NCBI RefSeq assembly: GCF_030272615.1
Contig: NC_081412.1
Location: 670,432,852 to 670,496,851 of the forward strand
Source: Cryptomeria japonica
Lineage: Eukaryota > Streptophyta > Pinopsida > Cupressales > Cupressaceae
DNA: 64,000 nucleotides
Direction: 5' to 3'
Under the pieces are notes generated by a model. That model did no database searches and was not told the origin of the DNA. It saw nothing but the letters and a program-made list of their open reading frames with translations. Both the position numbers and the translations under genes were made by a program. Positions 60,014 through 64,000 of this stretch are shown here, one piece after another. Position 1 is the first letter of the stretch, and each line of letters begins with the position of its first letter.

Positions 60014-60493
60014 TTGCTAGAGAGGTTGGCAGAGAATGACGAGGAGTCTGCCTTATTTCACTACCTCCCAGATATTGTTGTTTCAGATATTATCTGGAAA
60101 ATAACTCCCAGATGAGCCGCTGAGTGGACCATTCAAATGAGAAGACATTATACTGAGGACAATATGTACACTGTCCACATAAAAGACGTGATCTCGTTCG
60201 CCAGAATGTCGACTTCATTGACGGTCGCTTTGTATAGGTGAATATGGCCAGTGTATTTCGCCCTTGCATACTGGCCAACCACTCTCCCTCGGATTCACAT
60301 AATGTGTGCTGACAGACCCCATTGGAGACGTGGACGTTCCCTGGTGCCATACTCCGATGATAGTATCGAGGATGTCATGACATTCTTTCCATGGAACCTA
60401 CTTATTATGGACTCCACCCATATTTTCACGGGTTATGGTAGTCCACGGCCAGCACGGAGGTTTGTGAGGATACAGATTATATTCCCAACATAG
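60014..60493 (+). pseudogene. Unrecognised exon-like fragment inside the MULE
   Basis: Preceded by TGTAG (possible acceptor), one frame runs 160 codons with two TGA stops (near 60,112 and 60,236, both after an arginine codon). It is richer in GC than its surroundings and protein-like: LLERLAENDEESALFHYLPD, ISFARMSTSLTVALYR, WPTTLPRIHIMCADRPHWRR, FFPWNLLIMDSTHIFTGYGS. I recognise no domain. It may be a second MULE gene or captured host sequence. Confidence 0.4.
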
Positions 60494-60710
60494 AGGAGGT
60501 CCTCTAATTAAAATTGTATGACTGCTTATGTATGACTATGCTCTTTTTTATAAAACAATTAATTTTTATGGTTAAATAGTCGATCTTTGTACATCGTTTG
60601 TCTTGATTGTTAGCGATTTATATGTTTGTGTCAGTTATGTTTACAATTTATATGTTTGTCTCTATGCACTTTATATGTCTACAAACCAATACACTTTATA
60701 TGTTAATTTA

Positions 60711-60977
60711 AATCTAATAAATATAATCCTTTCTCTAAACATGTCATAGGCATTAAGTCTACTCTAAAAGGAATAGCATTGATTTCTGTAATAATGCAAT
60801 TTTGATATGCAATGAAATTAAGATGTGAGATATGGAATGCAGATAATCTAATAAATATAATCCTTTCTCTAAACATATCGTATGCATTAAGTCTACTCTA
60901 AAAGGAATAGCATTGATTTCTGTAATAATGCAATATTGATATACAATGAAATTAAGATGTGAGATATGGAATGCAGA
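60711..60977. repeat. 133-bp tandem duplication
   Basis: AATCTAATAAATATAATCCT starts units at 60,711 and 60,844 that are almost identical over 133 bases (about 6 differences). The minus-strand ORF 60,759-61,052 simply reads the repeat twice. Confidence 0.95.
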
Positions 60978-61320
60978 GGTGTAAATTGTGAACACTTTGA
61001 TTGAAGATAATTTTCTCTCCTTCATGATGATGCAAGTATGCCAATGTTTCATATAAGATATATCAATTAGTTAAGATTAATTAAGGAGGTTATGTTTTAG
61101 AAATGCTTTATTGTTACAATATAAACAATCCATTACATGTCATCAAAGGGAATGGCACAAGAAAATAAAAGACAGCACGTATAACAGTAGCAGATAGTAT
61201 AAAATAATATCATAAGTGATCGACAAGGAAACTTAAAAATTGACCATAAACTACATATAGTGCAATTTATCAACAAAGTTGTCAAACATGGTAAATAGAG
61301 TCCACGAATAAGCGAAATCG
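60978..61320. other. AT-rich spacer, no gene seen
   Basis: No coding or repeat signal that I can support before the right repeat cluster begins near 61,325. Confidence 0.45.
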
Positions 61321-61324
61321 ATTA

Positions 61325-62150
61325 ACATAGTACGGAGTGACTAACGCGCATGTTAGTCGTGCGTTTTACACCATCGATTTTGCAATTAACGACTGCGATT
61401 GACTAACCTGTCACTAACATGTTGTATGAAAGGTCCATTTTGGAGCCAGAATAGAAATAGCCAAAAATGGAGGTCTGCCAATCAGTGAATCAACGAAAAG
61501 GACTAACGCAACATGTTAGTCTATTTCGCTGTTTCACGTGCCAAAAGGAAAAGTTGGCCAGCCAGTCCTCAAATCAGCGAAATCGATTAACACAATGTGC
61601 TAGTATTTTTTGCTAATAGAATAGACGCGTCCTTTGGAGCCATAGATTGGCTGGTATTCTAGCTCCAAAACAGACCTTTCGTACAACATGTTAGTGACAG
61701 GTTAGTTAATCACAATCATTAATTGCAAAATCGATGGTGTAAAACGTGCGACTAACACGTGTGTTAGTCACTCTGTACTGTCTTTTCAGAGAATGGACGC
61801 ATCCACCATTTCCTTTACGCCCACGAAACGACAAAATCGACTAACACTAACATGCCGCGTTAGTCCTTTTTACTAATTTGCTGACTAGCAGACCACCATT
61901 TCCTTTACGCCAGCAAAATGATGAAATTGACTAACACGTCGTGTTAGTCTATTTCTCCATGAGACGGTGATGTGGAATTGTCAAGCATCCAGTCAGCGAA
62001 TCAACAAAAATGACTGACTAACACTTGTCACATATATATGAAGTGTTACTTTCAATTTGAGTTTCTTTGTTTATGGAATACAAGTATAACTAACTTGCAT
62101 GTTATACTCCACTTTTTTCATGTGGGATGAAGATATTGTGGCTCCAAAAC
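61325..62150. repeat. MULE right subterminal repeat cluster
   Basis: A reverse-orientation unit at 61,325-61,450 ends TTTTGGAGCCAGAATAG. A forward unit at 61,650-61,800 begins ATTCTAGCTCCAAAACAGAC and ends ATGGACGCATCC. Between and after them are shorter units with CCACCATTTCCTTTACGCC (61,803 and 61,891) and palindromes at 61,339-61,358, 61,501-61,521, 61,750-61,769, 61,839-61,865 and 61,929-61,949. A last GGCTCCAAAACAGACCTTTC lies at about 62,139. Confidence 0.85.
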
Positions 62151-62204
62151 AGACCTTTCATGTGCTAAAGCTTAAATAGCTAAATACTCATTGTTCTATA
62201 TTTA

Positions 62205-62459
62205 AAATTTATGAAGAATAATACTCATTGAGCAGTCTATCTTATGTACTTGCGATTCAGCTTATCCATCATTTATAAATAAGCATTTTTCAATCTTCAA
62301 TAAGCAATTATTATAACTAGGTGGAGGTTAATATTTACGAAGAAGAATACCTCATTGAGCAGGCTATCTTATGTACTTGTGATTCAGTTTATCCATCATT
62401 TATAAAGAAGCATTTTTCAATCTTCTATAAGCAACTATTATAAGCCGGTGGAAGTTAAG
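62205..62459. repeat. 127-bp tandem duplication
   Basis: TGAGCAG...TATCTTATGTACTTG occurs at 62,229 and 62,356, and the surrounding ~127 bases match with ~10% differences, including CATTTTTCAATCTTC and GGTGGA-GTTAA. Confidence 0.9.
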
Positions 62460-62724
62460 AAAATTTGCCATCATACAATTAGTGGTTTTTTTAAATCCAC
62501 TATATAAAAACCTTTAACCTACAATTAGGTTTCAGGCATAGATTCACCCACCTTGGTTCGCGAAGACTGATTCAGAAGTCATTAATTAAGAGAAGTGCGA
62601 AAACCATTCATCATACAAGACATGTAGAAAAGCCACATAGAACCATTCAGAAAGCATGAAAAAGTGTACAAGAAACCAATCATTAACCATTGAAGCTATT
62701 TAAGTGAAGTCAATCACATTTATT

Positions 62725-62823
62725 TCTTTTTTTTTTTTGACAAGGTGGCAAGGCCACTTAATATATTTTTACAACTGGTTCAAGAAGGGCTCTTAAAGAA
62801 AAGAACCAGAAAGAAAAACTTTG
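62725..62823 (-). mobile_element. Short poly-T-headed insertion (LINE 3' end or SINE)
   Basis: About 99 bases start with TC and a run of 14 T, then GACAAGGTGGCAAGGCCAC. They are flanked by GTCAATCACATTTATT (62,709-62,724) and GTCAATCAAGTTTATT (62,824-62,839), a 16-bp direct repeat with two differences. This is the footprint of a 5'-truncated minus-strand retroposon. The post-tail block resembles in style the LINE tail at 9,457. Confidence 0.7.
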
Positions 62824-62985
62824 GTCAATCAAGTTTATTGAAAATAACCATTCATGAAGCATACAAAGTGTTTTCCTAAATGAAAGAATATGTCTAATTA
62901 CAAAAAGTCTACACCACTACTGACATTTTATTCAACAGGAGCCGACAATATACATCTAGAAAACTTTCGTAATAGAGAAAGCCTG

Positions 62986-63240
62986 TTATAGAGGTAGAGG
63001 TTGAGTATTTAAATGACTTTTGTTTCCCCCAGTGGTCGGAGTAAGGGGAGGCACATCACTCCCATCATCTTCATCGGTTACGGAGGCAAACACCTCAGCG
63101 TACCTCAATTTCCAGTACTGAGCGTGTTCTACACAAACATCTAGCATGCCCTGCATCTGGTCACTTGTGATTTTGTTGGTTTTAGCACACACCTCACACA
63201 CTACCTTCCGTCTCTCATTCGCCATCTGCAAACCACACAC
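62986..63240 (-). CDS. Hypothetical protein, downstream ORF of coiled-coil pair
   Basis: An 84-codon ORF; a second Met at residue 6 (MANERRKVVCEVCAKTNKIT) may be the real start. Composition is ordinary (YWKLRYAEVFASVTDEDDGS) with a polar, proline/threonine-rich end. It overlaps the end of the upstream ORF by 26 bases in another frame, so the two may be one gene split by a frameshift. No recognised domain. Confidence 0.4.
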   Translation of the reverse strand: MCGLQMANERRKVVCEVCAKTNKITSDQMQGMLDVCVEHAQYWKLRYAEVFASVTDEDDGSDVPPLTPTTGGNKSHLNTQPLPL

Positions 63241-63676
63241 TTAGCTCAAGGTTTGTATTCTTATCATCCAAGTCCATGACCTTATTATTGAGTTCCATGC
63301 ATTTCTTATTAAGTTCACTACATTTCTTATTGAGTTCAGTGCATCTCCTTTTCACTTCAGTGAATCTCCATTCAAGATCAGAAACAATCCCCTTCAGCCT
63401 TTCATTTTCAGTGTGGGCCATTTCGACCTTTTGCGTTAGCAGTTCTACACGCATGGCATCAAACTTCATTGTGTCCATCCCATCGTTCCAGTCTATAAAG
63501 GGCAGTGGTGGTTGTCTTGCAGACTTCCCTAAATCGCCGTCAGAGGTGAGAACATCGGCCGTCCCATTCACATTTGAATTCGTAGCAGGCATTCTGTTCC
63601 GCAGAACAGATGTTTTGACGCCCTTTCTTTTTCCTGTCTGTGCTCCTCCCATTTCTATCCCTGTAAACAATGCCAA
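63215..63676 (-). CDS. Hypothetical coiled-coil protein
   Basis: A 153-codon uninterrupted ORF. The N-terminus is basic and polar (GAQTGKRKGVKTS). From about residue 80 a long helix-forming segment contains consecutive seven-residue repeats: CTELNKK, CSELNKK, CMELNNK, VMDLDDK. Heptads with leucine at a fixed place are a coiled-coil signature, so it probably forms a dimer or oligomer. I cannot name a family. The lack of stops is unusual in this window. Confidence 0.45.
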   Translation of the reverse strand: MALFTGIEMGGAQTGKRKGVKTSVLRNRMPATNSNVNGTADVLTSDGDLGKSARQPPLPFIDWNDGMDTMKFDAMRVELLTQKVEMAHTENERLKGIVSDLEWRFTEVKRRCTELNKKCSELNKKCMELNNKVMDLDDKNTNLELSVWFADGE

Positions 63677-63689
63677 AAAGAAGTATTAG

Positions 63690-64000
63690 TAGACAGGTGG
63701 GCAAGACAACATGAAAAATGTAGGAAGCAATAGTTTATGCCAACAAGAAACAAACAACTATCTATTGCATTTTTTGGAATGAATAACATTATGTACAATA
63801 CAAAAGTTAACGTGTTCACTAAACTGGGCACTTGGGTGACAAGTTACTTTCCAATTGGGAATCCATGTTTTGGGAAGATAACTCCATCAATCACCACTCC
63901 TCATCCTGCATCCAGCTTATTACACATCTACCATGAAACTATAACGGAAGACTAGTGTATTTTAATTGATTTTTTAAAAAAAAAAATTTGTTAATTCATT
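63690..64000. other. Window end, nothing supported
   Basis: AT-rich sequence. A 72-codon ORF (63,737-63,955, +) has no recognisable content. Confidence 0.4.

Larger units (their letters stand above)
55190..62150 (+). mobile_element. MULE (Mutator-like) DNA transposon, degraded
   Basis: A transposase pseudogene (56.5-59.4 kb) lies between clusters of the same ~150-bp repeat unit. The left cluster (55,195-56,060) has units in forward orientation. The right cluster (61,325-62,150) starts with a reverse-orientation unit (61,325-61,450) and also contains forward and partial units. The unit runs GGCTCCAAAACAGACCTTTC, AACATGTTAGTGACAGGTTA, TCAATCGCAACC, AAAATCGATGGTGTAAAACG, then the 20-bp palindrome and TTTTGGAGCC. 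Termini and an 8-9-bp target duplication, expected for MULEs, were not found. The outer boundary may be farther left (53.6 kb). Confidence 0.72.

Noticed and set aside
60759-61052. 97-codon minus-strand ORF with internal repetition
   Set aside because: It simply reads through a 133-bp tandem duplication.
63276-63689. 137-codon + strand ORF
   Set aside because: Antisense to the coiled-coil ORF. Its leucine/serine repeats mirror the heptad codons.

Overview
This window looks like repeat-dense nuclear DNA of a land plant with a large genome. A gymnosperm is my best guess, from the density of old, nested retroelements and the style of the resistance-gene remnant, but the sequence does not prove it. 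I found no rRNA, tRNA, CRISPR or operon-like structure. Almost every long coding stretch belongs to a transposable element or is a broken gene.

Layout. 1-9.4 kb is AT-rich intergenic DNA. It holds a 2.85-kb minisatellite (about 1,600-4,444) of ~90-bp, internally palindromic units, several (GA)n/(CT)n/(TA)n/(CA)n microsatellites, and a diverged ~0.5-kb tandem duplication that ends in a possible small first exon. At 9,457-16,106 a minus-strand LINE sits between 17-19-bp direct repeats. It retains ORF1 remnants and an ORF2 with endonuclease and reverse transcriptase, plus an unexplained 2.8-kb 3' segment with an uninterrupted 280-codon ORF. About 16.9-22.2 kb is a degraded minus-strand Ty1-copia element (copia C). 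22.4-33.7 kb is an NB-LRR resistance-gene relic (+ strand) split by a 9.1-kb Ty1-copia element (copia A, 24,054-33,177) with 1.85-kb LTRs and a perfect 5-bp target duplication (AATTT).

33.7-42 kb is a mosaic of MULE-like repeat ends, a ~4-kb element with long terminal inverted repeats (about 37.6-41.75 kb), and two unrecognised decayed coding segments. 42.07-50.55 kb is a ~1,200-codon pseudogene of an unknown family (gene A), split by a 4.87-kb Ty1-copia element (copia B, 43,734-48,599, target duplication GAAGG). The reading frame continues exactly across the insertion. A paralogue (gene B, minus, about 53.6-51.5 kb) lies tail-to-tail with it. 53.6-62.1 kb is a MULE DNA-transposon complex: subterminal repeats, a spliced but broken transposase with DDE-type and SWIM motifs, and repeats in inverted orientation at the far side. 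62.2-64 kb has a 127-bp tandem duplication, a ~100-bp poly-T-headed insertion and a minus-strand coiled-coil ORF pair.

The most distinctive signal is a 20-bp near-palindrome close to GACTAACACGCGTGTTAGTC. It recurs about 17 times, only in the MULE-like repeat tracts (34-38.5 kb and 55.2-62 kb). A second theme is that many premature stops look like C-to-T (or G-to-A) changes at CAG, CAA, CGA and TGG codons, as expected from decay of methylated cytosines in silenced elements.
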